Of a DNA stretch of 64,000 nt, positions 43,401 through 54,700 are shown one piece after another. A model generated the notes under the pieces. It was not told the DNA's origin and made no database searches. It saw only the letters and a program-made list of their open reading frames with translations. The stretch covers positions 124,001 through 188,000 of the forward strand of contig JAPMXV010000054.1 of assembly GCA_026936335.1 (NCBI GenBank), written 5' to 3'. The DNA is from Mantamonas sphyraenae (lineage: Eukaryota; CRuMs; Mantamonadidae). The number at the start of each line of letters is the position of its first letter. Within the stretch, counting starts at the first letter, position 1. A program made the translations under genes and the position numbers.

Positions 43401-45034
43401 TGCGTGTGCCTCGCGTGGTGCTTCGTCCGCCTGCCCCACCTCGTCGTGTGCTTCCGCCTGCACTGCGTGAAGAGCGCGACTTTTCCGCCTTGGCAGCCGC
43501 AGCTGCAGCCGCCTCTGCTTCCTGTGCCGCCACAACGCTGGGATGCACCTCGCGCGCCTCGCTCACCGCCAGTGCCGTAAACACAGCCGCACGTACGTCT
43601 GCCTCCGGATCCACCACCGCCGCCGCTGCCGTCGTCGCCGCGTTGTTGTTGTTGGTGTTGTTGGCCGTCGCACTGCTGCGGTGGTTGCGTGCCGAAGAGC
43701 CCGGCGTACGTGCGCCGTCCTCCTTACCTGTGTCCTCACCAGCCGAGGAGCCACTGCCGTCCTCTGTGCCGTCGCCAGCACGTGCTGGCTCCTTGGTGTG
43801 GGGCAAGGGCACGCGCCACACATACTCAAATGGGTTGTCCGCCTCGCTGCGGTACACCGCGTTGCTGTTCCACGCACTGGGCAATGCGTACATGCCACCT
43901 GCACGCACACGCAACACATTGTGTCCCGAAATGCTCAGCTGTTCCCGTTCCCGCGCCACACTCTCCTCCGTTTGCGGCTCCCTGGCACGCGCCGCCTTTT
44001 CCGCCGCCCGTGCCTTTTCGGCCGCCTCCACCTCCGCCTGCTCCTCTGCACTCAGCACAAACACCGGCTCCGACGTGCTCACTTGCACGTGCAGCCGTGC
44101 GTGTGCCTCATCAAACTCGTCTTCGCTCAGCGTGTCGTCAATGTCTGCGTCTGCACCTTCGCCGCTGCTGCTTCCATCCTCCTGCTCCTCCCCGCTCGCC
44201 TGCTGCTCCCCACCACTTCCGTTGCTCACACCCATGGGTGTCTCCTGCACAATGGCACGCACAGACATGCGATGCTCCTTGCTCAGCACCATCTCGTGCA
44301 ACGCCAGCGTGCGGCGCCCAATAACCTGCTTTGTCGGCGCTGTGCTCTCGCCTCGCTTGCTTTTCTTCTTTGCCGTCCTTGCGTTGCTGCTGTTGCCACT
44401 GGCTTCTCCAGCCGCCTCGTCAGCCACCAAGAGAACCTCTACTGTCATGCCCTTGGTCATCAGTGTGTCCAGGTACTCCTGTGCATGTCAAAGGTGTGTC
44501 AGCGCAATTCGCCACGCCTCGAGAGCTAGCCGTTGACTTACCTGCGTCATTTCCACCTCTACGCTCTGTGCCAGTTCGTAGTTCGGCTCCATGCCCGTCA
44601 CCACTTGTGACTGCCATGTATACACCCTTGTGTCAGCTTTCCATGTCCATGCCACTTCCCTACCACGCGCACAGCGCACAAAACCCGCCAGCGGCAGTTG
44701 TGCCGCTTTCACCCTCATCGCTCACCTCGATCGGATCCTGATTGGGCAGCAGCACGCGCAGCTGTGTCTTGACTTCACTCTCGCCCTCCAACTGGTTGTT
44801 GAGACTGTTGGACGTCTGGTCGCGCACACTGTATGATGAACCCAGACGTGACAGCGTGCGTGGAGACTCGTCCGTCGTCGTCGCCGCGGCGGCTGCAGCT
44901 GCCGCCGCGTCCACCAGCAGCCGCACGTTTTCCAACTCCATGGCCTGCACATGCAACGTCACACTGCGTGCCATCCGCGTGTCCTTGTTTGCCGTGGTGG
45001 CGCTGAGATCCAGCGCAGAGACACGTGAGGACAT
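40444..45034 (-). CDS. CFAP70: Cilia and flagella associated protein 70
   Basis: Axonemal protein with an N-terminal C2-like domain and C-terminal TPRs, associated with motile cilia. Exons 44726-45034, 44542-44610 and 40444-44478 join in phase to 1470 residues (human about 1121). The start shows MARSVTLHVQAMELENVRLL; the N-terminal domain continues through QVIGRRTLALHEMVLSKEHR. The central helical region has LIRPPTPKLLLRPSDLIPSR, GQYFAFKERLKAAVASIVRQ, and LYVHLVSEMHRVLNGM. About ten TPR units follow (ALAWYRYAEFCMRIRDYSKA, SLLLYGVLC). Extra length is due to acidic, Ser and Ala/Lys low-complexity tracts, including a poly-Ala/poly-Thr in the first exon. It ends 127 bp from the convergent WWW-tail B gene. 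Confidence 0.9.
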
Positions 45035-45502
45035 TTGCGATTCCGTTGTGTCACCCCTCGCATGCAGATGAAGCCCACGCCGTTCTCGCTCTCGTCGCCA
45101 ATGTGGGTATTTACGACGTTGACAACGATGTCCTGTCCATGTACAAACTGCACTCCGAGGTGTTCACGTTGCGTCCATTGGTCATGCTGCCAGAGTATGC
45201 CAATCCCGACTTTGACGCTCACGCAGGAGGGCCAAGTTTTTGCGCTGCGGAATTGCGGGTAGACGCAGCCACTACAGGGGGGCTGTGCAGTGAGGGATGC
45301 AAGTGGGTTGAAGATTGCACTGGTGAGTCGAGGGAAAGACACGCGGAAGTATTCATTACGAATGATCGATGCTCTCCGGCCCATGCAGGACACTGTGCAA
45401 CAGAGTGTCACCCTTGATGACGGACATCTCCACAATCCAGCAACGCTCACCCATCCACACATGCGTGTTGCCTCGTGTGTGTCACTCCAACGCGTTCATT
45501 GT
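45035..45502. other. 468-bp gap between CFAP70 and CATSPER2, partly protein-like
   Basis: No gene was assigned. Open frames exist on both strands at about 45061-45235 with GC-rich third positions (plus: VGIYDVDNDVLSMYKLHSEV; minus: GQDIVVNVVNTHIGDESENG), but neither has a recognisable start, partner exon or family. It should at least contain the CFAP70 promoter and the CATSPER2 3' UTR. A small missed spliced gene cannot be excluded. Confidence 0.4.
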
Positions 45503-47616
45503 TCATTTGGGCTCAGAGCCTCCCACGCCTACGGCGCCGTCGACGCCGTGGCCGTCAAACATGTCGACGAGAGCCAGTGTGGCGTAGCGTTGAAGCTCTG
45601 CGTACTCACGCATGTTCTCCTGCAGAGTCTCCATGGTCTGCAGGTACTGGAACAGGTTGTCACGTGGCCAGTAAGTCTTGCGCTTGGGTGCCAGCATGTC
45701 CACGTCCGTTTCCAGATTCAGCCGCTGTTGCTTCTTGTGCATCAGCAGCAGTTCTTGGATGTGTTGCATAAACAGCCGCCCATCTTCGGTGTTGGGCACC
45801 TCAGGCACAAACGCCTCGTCCACCCGGCTTGTTTCCAGCCCTGCGCTCGAGTCCGACATCATGCTGTCCTCCATGCTCAGCATGCCCCCGTACGAATCCG
45901 AGTCTCCCAACGGCGTGATCGATCTGCTGTCCTTGCGACCACCACCACCACCTCCTCCTCGTCCCTTCTTGCCCTGTCCGCTCCTTTCGGCATCCTTGAA
46001 CGTGGGTCCATTCACAATCGCCTCCTTGCCCAGCCTGTCGTCGTGCACTGCACTGCTGTCCAATCCAGCGCCACCTCCAGCGCTGATATCCACCTTGCGT
46101 CGACCGCCTGCCTCGTGTGACTCTCCCATGCGGCTGCTTTCGCCTGTGGCTGTCCCTTTGGCACCTGATCGTTTCCTGTTCCCCTGCATGATTTCCTTTT
46201 TGATGCGCCTGTTCATGCGTTCCAGCTTGCGTTGCTCAGCACTCTCCTTCTCTTTGGCCTTGAGTTCTTTGCTGATGCTCTCAAACTTGTTCACCATCAC
46301 ACCCACCACTGTGTTGCGAAAGATAAACGCACCCACGCACACCCACGACACAAAGAAGAAGGTTGTCACTGCCGGAGACACCACCGTGCGCACGTCGTTG
46401 TGCACAAAGTACCACTGGTCCAATGTCAACATCTGGAACAGTGTCACAAAGCTCGATCCCAGCGACGAGAACTTGTCCCGGTACGCAATGTCGTCCCGCG
46501 GCGACAGCGTGTAGCTTTCAAACAGGTTGATGGCCATCACCGCGTAGATGTACGTGATGATAAGCAGCAGCACCATGATGAATGCCATCTCTTGGAACGC
46601 CTCCAAGATTGTTTTTACAATGATCCTCAGTGATTTGAAGCGCACAATCTGGGGAGTGAGGGTATGTGTGAGTGTGTGGGTGTGTGGGTGTGTCTCCTTC
46701 TCCTTCTCCACTCTGCCTTCTCTGTGTGTTTGTGAATGGCCAACAACGCACCAGCTTCAACGAGCGGAAGGTCCTGACCACGCGAAAGTTGTTGAGCACG
46801 CCCACGTTGGTCACCGAGTCTGGCAGGGCCGAGGCAAGGGTGATCACAAAGTCGAATAGGTTCCATCCGTCTAACCAGAAGGAAGAAAAGTCGTCGAGGA
46901 ACTTGAGGCAAATCTCCAGGATGAAAATAAGCACGGCCACCTGGTCCAACAACTCCAGCACGTGCAACGTCCCATAGTTTTCCGACGGTTCCAGTTCGGC
47001 CTCCACTCCCAACAGGATGGAATTGATAATCACCGTCGCCATGATGAACCATTGGAAGCGGTTGTCTGTGGTTGATCGTGCGGGTGCAGGACAAAAGGAG
47101 TGTGTGAGCCAAAAACGGCGGGCTTCCAATCATCCATCATCCACCCGTTTCGTCTCTCGTCCTCCCTCCTCGGACCATAGCGTCAACCTACCATTCACCA
47201 GCCACGACGCCCAGACCCCCAGAGGCACCCTGTTGAGATTCTTGGTGCGTGTCAGGCGTCTGTCCAGCTGCAGCTTGGCCAATTCGTCCGGGTTGCGTTT
47301 GAATATCTTGAACTTCACCAGCTGGTGCGGCGTTTCGCGCAGCAGCTTGTCCAAGAGATGCGGATCTGCACGAGGAGAACCAAAGGGGGTGTGGGGTTCA
47401 CACGGGCGCACCCATGTTAGTGTTCATCATGGCAACACACACACTCTCTGTGTACACCCACAACGCACTCTTTTCCAGATCCGCGGTGCTGTACACAGGC
47501 TCATTGCCCCTGTTGGCCCCCTCTTGGCGTCCAAACAGACGGAATTCCTCAATCAGGCGCGAGCGGAACACATGAGCCCGTTCAGAGATGTCTGTGAACA
47601 GCGGGCCACCAGACAT
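45503..47616 (-). CDS. CATSPER2: CatSper-type cation channel pore subunit 2
   Basis: Single-repeat six-helix voltage-gated channel subunit of the flagellar CatSper calcium channel. Exons 47469-47616, 47192-47365, 46752-47065 and 45503-46648 join in phase to 593 residues. N-terminal motifs match CATSPER2 (RAHVFRSRLIEEFRLF; HQLVKFKIFKRN). Helices S1 to S4 follow, S4 with spaced Arg/Lys (FRVVRTFRSLKLIVRFKSLR), then S5 and pore loop SSFVTLFQMLTLDQWYFV, with the Asp of T-x-D-x-W near residue 288 as selectivity residue. The distal WPRDNLFQYLQTMETLQENM and LQRYATLALVDMFD match the conserved CATSPER2 C-terminus, separating it from CATSPER1, 3 and 4. Human CATSPER2 is about 530 residues. A Ser/Gly-rich insertion follows S6. 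Start at MSGGPLF is the likeliest. Confidence 0.92.
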
Positions 47617-47844
47617 TTGGGTCTCCCAGCAGCGATGTGTGTTTGTTTGTCTGTGCGTGCGCTGTGTGATCTGAGAGAGAGAGAGAGAGAGTGTGTGTGT
47701 GTGTGTGATGGATAGCCACACCATGCCACAGGCAGACATGAGTGGTCGACCGATTCCGTGTGTGTCTGTGTGCCGGAGGGGGAGGGGGGGGGGGGCCACG
47801 GAACTCTCCCGCGCGCATGTGAATGCAACCCAGCAGTCCCACGA
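47617..47844. promoter_or_regulatory. Divergent promoter CATSPER2 / CNOT9 with (GA)n(GT)n microsatellite
   Basis: 228 bp between divergent starts. It contains a GA run followed by a GT run (about 47671-47708) and a G-rich block (GGGGGAGGGGGGGGGGG at 47780-47796). Presumably houses both promoters. Confidence 0.5.
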
Positions 47845-48935
47845 ATGTCCACCAATGGCAAACAGCTGCCCACCGATCAGGTGTTGATGTATGTTGCCCA
47901 GCTCACCACACCTGTGAGCGCAGCCAAGCGTGAAGAGGCGCTGCACGAGCTCAGCAAGAACCGCGACTACATCTCCGACCTGGCCCCCTTGCTGTGGAAC
48001 AGCTTTGGCACCGTCACCGCTCTCCTCCAGGAGATTGTCTCTGTGTATCCGCTCCTTTCTCCTGCAAAGGTGGACCAGGAGGACAGCAACCGCGTGTGCA
48101 ACGCCCTTGCCCTTCTTCAATGCCTCGCCTCCCACCCAGACACTCGCAAGCCCTTCCTCCAGGCGCACATCCCCATGTACCTTTACCCATTCCTCAACAC
48201 TGTCAGCATCGAAGATCCCTTCGAGTACTTGCGTCTCACCAGTCTCGGCGTCATCGGCGCCCTTGTAAAGGTGAGTTTTGTGGCTGTGGCTGTGGCTGTG
48301 TGGCCCTCTTCGCCCTTGCCGTCGTTTTCCCGCCGCCGTCCAGCTCGCCTCCACCCCGCCTGTGTGCTCGTTGCAATGTCTCACACCCATGTCGTGTGCA
48401 ACGTGTGCACATGTGACCACAGAATGACGACGGTGACGTGATCAAATTCCTGCTGGGCACAGAGATTATCCCGCTGTGTCTGCAGATCATGGAAAACGGG
48501 TCGGACCTCAGCAAGACCGTGTCGACGTTCATTCTGGAAAAAATCCTTGTGGACGACAAGGGCCTCACCTACATGTGCCATTCCTACGAACGCTTCTATG
48601 CCGTCAGCACGGTGTTGGGTCACATGGTGGTGCAGCTGAGCAAGGAACCGCGGGACACCCAGCAGCAGGAGTACAACATTGCTCGTCTGCTCAAACACAT
48701 CATTCGCTGCTACCTTCGCCTGTGTGACAACTCAAAGGCACGTGATGCCCTTCGACAGACCCTTCCCGAGCAGCTTCGCGACCCCAAGTTTGTCTCGGTG
48801 CTCGATCGCGAACAGAGCTCCCAGAAGGTCCTCATGCGCCTCCTCCGCATCTTTCACACCAACAATGGCAACGGCAACGGCAATGGCAATGGCAATGGCA
48901 ATGGCAATGGCAACAGCAAACAGACGCAGAAATGA
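47845..48935 (+). CDS. CNOT9: CCR4-NOT complex subunit 9 (RQCD1/Caf40)
   Basis: Armadillo-repeat subunit of the CCR4-NOT deadenylase that recruits RNA-binding proteins and miRNA silencing factors. Exons 47845-48270 and 48423-48935 join in phase to 312 residues (human 299). Highly conserved family stretches are seen: [103 protein letters not shown] and [20 protein letters not shown]. The C-terminus is a run of Asn-Gly repeats encoded by a 6-bp repeat, unique to this organism. The stop lies only 16 bp from the convergent Sec14-like stop. Very secure. Confidence 0.96.
48868..48917. repeat. 6-bp tandem repeat (GGCAAY) encoding Asn-Gly run
   Basis: About eight copies of GGCAAC/GGCAAT code for the Gly-Asn tail of CNOT9, 20 bp upstream of its stop. 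Confidence 0.85.
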
Positions 48936-48951
48936 AGCGGAAGCAGTTCAT

Positions 48952-50010
48952 TCAAAGCAACACCTCAGTCGTCGCCTCTTCCCCCTCTCCATCATCAACA
49001 TCCTGCGACGTCGTTTCCTTCTTCTTCTTCTGCTCATCGTCATCGTTGTCCTTCGTCTCTTTCTTGTCAAGGTCGTCCATCCCCTCCTGCTCCAACGCCC
49101 TGGCCTTTGCCTCCTCGGCCATCCACCTGTCCACCACTGCGCTCCAATCCACGTTCTCGGCCGTGCCGTGGTAAAACTCGTCCAGGAAGCGGGGTGGGAT
49201 CTCCTCGTGCAGCGTCTCGTAGTCCTCCTTGAGCATAAAGATGCGTGATTTCATCTTTTCGTTCATGAACAGCTTGACGATGGCCCAAATCGCGCTCATG
49301 TACCACGGCTGGTTGAGAACATAGATGCCTCCCAGGCGCACGGGCATGCAGTCTTGGAACATGCGCATGGACATCTCCTGCTCTGCAGGGTCTGCCTTTT
49401 TGGCCATGGCAAGGGAAAACTCGGACAGATCCTCGGCAATGACAATGCCGCAGATTTGACAGGCCGGATGGGCAAGGAGCCTGTCCATCAGCAACCAACT
49501 CGCTTCAAACATGCCCTTCCACGATTCCAGCTCGTTCATCTTCTCCAGGTCCTTGGCAGACAAGCACTCGATCACTCGGCCGCGGTCGTCGGACAGAGGC
49601 ATCACATAGCCCGGACTGATGCGCAGCATGTCCTCCACCTGCTTCAGACTCAGATCCGCCCATTCGTTTGTGTTTTCCATGTCGCAGTAGTTGCGCAGGT
49701 TCAGCAGAGCGCGATCCACGTCGAATTTCCCTTTGCGAAGGAAGCGAATCAGAAAGTTGTCGTTGCGGTACCGCTCACGCACAAACTCGCTGTGCGTTGG
49801 GTTGTTCATGTTCTCATCTGCCTCGATGGCTTCGTGGAATTCTGCCAGTCGCAGTGTGCGCACTTCGGGTGTCTCGCCAAGTTCTCGTTCCGCCTTGCGG
49901 GCCAAGGCTCCCGTGCCAATGTCCAAACAGTCCTTGGGTGGGTTCCACAGTGCCTCGTATACGTCCCACACCAACTCGTCGGCGTGTTCATCTGCGCTTG
50001 TGCTGGTCAT
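48952..50010 (-). CDS. CRAL-TRIO (Sec14-like) lipid-transfer protein
   Basis: 352-residue single-exon cytosolic phospholipid or hydrophobic-ligand transfer protein. The CRAL-TRIO N region appears as DNFLIRFLRKGKFDVDRALLNL, followed by the lipid-binding fold with GYVMPLSDDRGRVI, IVIAEDLSEFSLAMAKK, MFQDCMPVRLGGIYVLNQPW and the terminal IPPRFLDEFYHG, which carries the usual LPxxYGG position in altered form. The C-terminal tail is Asp/Lys/Glu-rich. Closest general relatives are clavesin or alpha-tocopherol-transfer-type proteins; ligand unknown. Its start is divergent from the NDH-2 start by only 57 bp. Confidence 0.88.
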   Translation of the reverse strand: MTSTSADEHADELVWDVYEALWNPPKDCLDIGTGALARKAERELGETPEVRTLRLAEFHEAIEADENMNNPTHSEFVRERYRNDNFLIRFLRKGKFDVDRALLNLRNYCDMENTNEWADLSLKQVEDMLRISPGYVMPLSDDRGRVIECLSAKDLEKMNELESWKGMFEASWLLMDRLLAHPACQICGIVIAEDLSEFSLAMAKKADPAEQEMSMRMFQDCMPVRLGGIYVLNQPWYMSAIWAIVKLFMNEKMKSRIFMLKEDYETLHEEIPPRFLDEFYHGTAENVDWSAVVDRWMAEEAKARALEQEGMDDLDKKETKDNDDDEQKKKKETTSQDVDDGEGEEATTEVLL

Positions 50011-50067
50011 GTTATCGGCAATGCGTTTGCGTTTGTGTTGTCCTCGTGCGGGCAGTCGTGCTGTGTC
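50011..50067. promoter_or_regulatory. Shared divergent promoter, Sec14-like / NDH-2
   Basis: 57 bp between the two proposed start codons; it is C/G-rich with TTGCGTTTGTG motifs and no TATA box. Confidence 0.4.
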
Positions 50068-51733
50068 ATGTGCGCCAACCCAGCCACCCAATTCATGCAA
50101 TCTCGTCCATCCCGGCTGAGACGACCCGTCTCCCTCCTAAACCGCTTGGTGCGCTCCAGTACAAGCACAGGGTGCAGTGGCCGTGGCCAGAGTGCACCGC
50201 CCAAGATGGTGGGTGCAGTCGTGCAGGCGCACACTTCGTCACTCGCGGTCGCCGCCGCTGCTGCTGCTCGTCCATCGCGAACCTCTGTGTCGTCGTTCGA
50301 CATGCACGCGTGCTCCAACACTCGACTCGGCCGTGTGGCATTTGAAAATGGCCAATCGACGTCCACACCCTCGCCGCTCGTGGGTTTTTCCTCAAGTTTT
50401 CACAGCTCTGGGGTGGTGGGACGTCACAGCGCCGTCCAGCTGTCGGAATCTACACACACGCCCTCGCAACCGGGAACAAGCACACAAAATGGCCATTTGG
50501 TCATCCTAGGCTCCGGATGGGGCTCCTTCCGTCTGCTCAAATCCATCGACACAAACAAGTTTGCCAAGGTCACTGTGATCTCTCCGCGAAACCACTTCTT
50601 GTACACGCCCCTGTTGCCATCCACCACCACAGGCACTCTGGAGTTCCGCTGCATTGCCGAACCCATCCGCTACGCCAAGGATGACGTCGATTACATCATG
50701 GCCGAGGCCACAGAGCTCGACGCAGAAAACCAACGTCTCACCGCACGCGCCGTCCTTGACGACCGCGTCTTTGACATCCCTTACGACCAGTTGGTCATTG
50801 GCGTGGGAGCCCTCCCTGCCACGTTTGGCATTCCGGGCGTGGAGGAACACACCCATTTTCTCAAGGAGCTGGGTGACGCTCGCAACATTCGCCAGCACGT
50901 CATCGAAAACTTTGAGCGTGCCGCCGAACCCAATGTCGATGACGACGAACGCAAGCGTTTGCTTCACTTTGTGGTGGTTGGTGGTGGCCCCACGGGATCC
51001 GAGTGGGCGTCTGAGCTTGCAGATTTCATTCGCTTTGACATCCGCCGCCACTATCCCGAGCTTCTCAAGGACGTGCGTGTGTCCCTGGTCGATGGCTCCG
51101 ACCGCGTGCTGGGTGCGTTTGGCGACCGTCTCAGCAGGTATGCAAAACGCACCATGCAGAAGCACCAGATTCACTTGCTGCTCGGATCCAACGTCGACCG
51201 CGTGGAGGAGAAGCGCATTGTGCTGAAGAATGGCACCGTGTTGGACTATGGCATGTGTGTGTGGAGCACGGGTCTCGATGCAAGGCCCATGATCAAGGAT
51301 CTGCCATTCCCCAAAACTCGCGACAACCGCCTGCTCGTCAACGAGTTCTTGGAAATCGCCGATCCGCACGTGCGCAACATCTACGCCATTGGGAGATTGT
51401 AGCCAACTGCAAGGGGATGCGCAGTTGGCTCCCACCGCCCAGGCAGCGCAGCAAGAGGGTGCCTACCTTGCCAAACTCCTGAACCACAGGGCCACCCATG
51501 GCATCGATGCCGACGATGAGCCATTCAAGTATCGCCACTTTGGCATGCTTGCCTACATCGGAGGCTACAAGGGCCTCACGGACATCGGCAACCTGAAAAC
51601 GGGCGGGTTTGCAAGCTGGGTGGTTTGGCGATCCGCGTACTTTTCCTACTTGGTTTCCTGGCGCAACCGCCTCCTGGTTCCCATGCACTGGTTCAAGACG
51701 TTTGTGTTTGGACGTGACGTGACGCGTTTCTGA
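50068..51733 (+). CDS. Type II NADH:quinone oxidoreductase (NDH-2), one frame break
   Basis: Single-polypeptide alternative NADH dehydrogenase that passes electrons to quinone without proton pumping. The N-terminus (MQSRPSRLRRPVSLLNRLVR from the second Met at 50095) is Arg/Ser-rich and fits a mitochondrial presequence. FAD-binding LVILGSGWGSFRLLKSI and NAD-binding HFVVVGGGPTGSEWASEL Rossmann motifs, SPRNHFLYTPLLPSTTTGTL and CVWSTGLDARPMI all match the family. At 51391-51394 the frame breaks: dropping one G of GGG restores the conserved YAIGDC followed by PTAQAAQQEGAYLA and RSAYFSYLVSWRNR. The expected length is about 555 residues. A single indel in a G run is likely a sequencing or assembly error. 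If real, the C-terminal membrane-binding part would be lost. Confidence 0.9.
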
Positions 51734-51791
51734 TGATGATGGTGCAATGGCACAAATGCACTGCCAAGTTTCTTCCTCTTCTTCTTCTCCT

Positions 51792-54700
51792 TCATCGTCT
51801 TCGTTTCAGCTGCCGCACGAGATGCTGGTTGGACACGGTCTCGCCACACAACGGCACTCTTGAACGTGTTCCAATTCTCTGTGCGGTCTCGCTGCTGCAA
51901 CAGACGCACGAGCTCGTCGGTGTCCCACAGCAAATCGCTGGCTTTTCCTCCACATCGCGCAGTGCCAGTGTGCTGTATGACGCCAGCAGTTCCATCTTGT
52001 TCAGCATGACCAGCTCGGTGCACTGGTCGACTGTGCCAAACCGTCCGCCGCCGCTTTTGGCGCTGACCACGCGTGCCTTTGTCAAACCACGTCGCAACAC
52101 GCCAGCCGTGCCAAACACGTCGCCTCGGCCATACTCGGCCACCGTCACCCACTGCACGTGCTCCTTTGCACCATTCTTCTTGGACGGCACCTCGTTGCGC
52201 ACCTCGATGTGTCGCAGCGGCGCCTGCTCCATGGGATCGGCGTTGATCACTGCATCTGTGGAGCCCAAGTCGCCCACATCGCCTGCGATGCTGCTGCTGT
52301 TGCTTCCACTGCCCGTGCCACGAGCCATGTTCTTCCACCGGGGCCCATCCGTGTATGAACTGAACGGGTTCTTGTCGCTGGGCGGTTTCAGGGTGCCAAA
52401 CGCGCTGTGTTGCTCCACTTTTGGAGGATGGCCCACCTGCACCTGCACCAGCAGCCGGCCACGGTGCACCACATACAACTCGCCCATTGTGGTGCCCTTT
52501 TCCACCAGCGTGGCACCGGGGCCCAACACCACCCGGTAAATGATGCGTGCAATGTACGCGCTGCTCTTGGCAAACGGTTTGAACTGCGACACCAGCGACA
52601 CCAGTGTGCTCCACACATTCGCCACGTAGAACTTTTCGATCCTTGCATACTCCTGTCGCGTGACACGCAACACCTGCACCTTTGTCTTGGCCTCCACAAA
52701 CATCTTGTTGCCCGTGCGCTGGCTGCTCAGATCAACAGGCCCAAAGCAATCTCCAATGCACAGTGTGCCCAGCAGGTCTTCGATGCCTCGCCGTCGCCCA
52801 CCGCCTTTCGGTCGTTGCCGCTCATCCTCTTCCTTCAATTCCGTCAGCGCCTGTGCATTCCCGTCGCCGCTGCGGCTGCTGCTGCTGCTGTGACCTGCGA
52901 GTGCATCAAAGTCAAACAGCGTCTTAAAGTCCACCTTGCCTGTAAACACAATCCACAGGTCGTCGGTCTCCTCGCCAATGTCCAACATGGTCTCCCCGGC
53001 CTCGTAGTCGTACACCTGTGCCATGCGGCACAGCTCCTCGATGAGAAAGTTGTTGAAGCGGAAAAAGTGCAGAAACTCGCGCACAATCTGGGCCATTACA
53101 AAGGTCTCGCGCGGCCCACGGTCTGTGCTCTTGCTGTACAGTGCTGCCTGCACATCCTTGCCCAGCGCAATGCTTTCCACGTTGGCAATGCGCCGTGCAT
53201 ACACCTTCTCGTCCACCACGTGGCTTACCACATCCCGGAATTTGCTCATCATGTTCACGTTTGCAATCTCTCTCCACGTCGCCACATTGTACGTCGCCCC
53301 AAACCGTTCCGTGCCCAGCGACACGCGCTTTCCCCTGCGTCGTTGTTCGCTCACACGCCGCAGTTCGTCTGCAAAGTCTTCCATCGATTCGCGCTTGCTC
53401 ATCGATGCCGGTCGTTCCTGCTGCCCACTGCGTGTGCTTCTACCTCCCTTGCCAGCCTTGCTTTCCTTGCCCTTTCCCTTCTTTGCCATCTTCTTCCCTT
53501 TGCCATCCTTTCCCTTGTTCGAATTCGCCGGGTGCTGCTTCGCCGTCTTCTTTGCCTCTTGTTCGCTTGTGTCCCCCTTCACCTCCGCATGGCGATCTCG
53601 TCGTCGACGCACCTGCAACGAAAGGTCAACAGGCGCGCTTGTTTCTTTGTCCTCATCCTGGGTGCCCTCGCCTTCCTCTTGATCCACCTCTTTGTACAGC
53701 TCGGCGCTCTCGCCTCGTTCGAGCAGTTTGTGCTTTTTCCATGTGGTTGCCTCCTCCTCCTCACGCTCCACCTCCCGATGGTACTCCTTGTGTGTAACAG
53801 TGCTGCGCACGGGACGTAGGGTGGCCAGCCGTGCCACGGCACTCAGCTTCAGTTTGCGACCCGGATGTTGCAACAAACCACCCTTTCCGCCTTCTGCAGC
53901 TGCCTCATCCTCATCGTCCGACCAACCCTCCGAGTCTTCCGAGCCGCTCTCGCTGCTTACCATCTCGATGGACGCTTCAAACTGCGCCAGTTCCTCGTCC
54001 GTCGCCGCTGCAGGGGTCCTGGACACACTGTCGCTGTGGTACAACACACGCTCGTGATCCATGCTGTACTGAGACCGCCTGGGGCTGCGCGATTCGCGTT
54101 TGTGCTCCTCCATCTCGTCGTGCACCCAGTGACGATGCAGACTGCCAAACTCCTCCCGGTTGCGTGCCACCTCCTCATCCTTCCCGGACCCTTCCGGAGG
54201 CTGAAAGTCAAACAGTGACACACCCTTTGGATTGCGACGTCGCGAACGCAGCCGGCTGTTGGACTGTTGCGTCGACACGTCGTAGTTCTGCACCACAAAC
54301 CCCTCGCCAAGCGTCTCTGTGGACAACAGTCGCACTTCGCTGTGCTGCTGCTCTTCGTCTGTTTCGTCTCCCTCGTCCTCTTCTTCTCCCTTTCCTCTCA
54401 TGCTCTCACCCTCGGCCCCGCTTTCGCCTTTCTGTGTCTCCTCGGCGTTGTCGTCGTTGTCCTGATTGTCGTCGTCGTCGTCGTCATCGTCATCATCGTC
54501 GTCGTTGTCGTCATCGTCCGCATCCCACTCCTCGTCGTTGTCTCCCTGTGCGCCTATTGGCTCGAGACGCCTGCGCCCGTGCATGACCTTGAATCCCGTG
54601 ATGGGTTTGTCCGCATCGCGCATGTTCCACGGCTCTCCGTCGATGCCGTAGTAGTCCACCCACTCCAACTCAGAGGCAAACTGGAGCATGCGTTGGTTCT

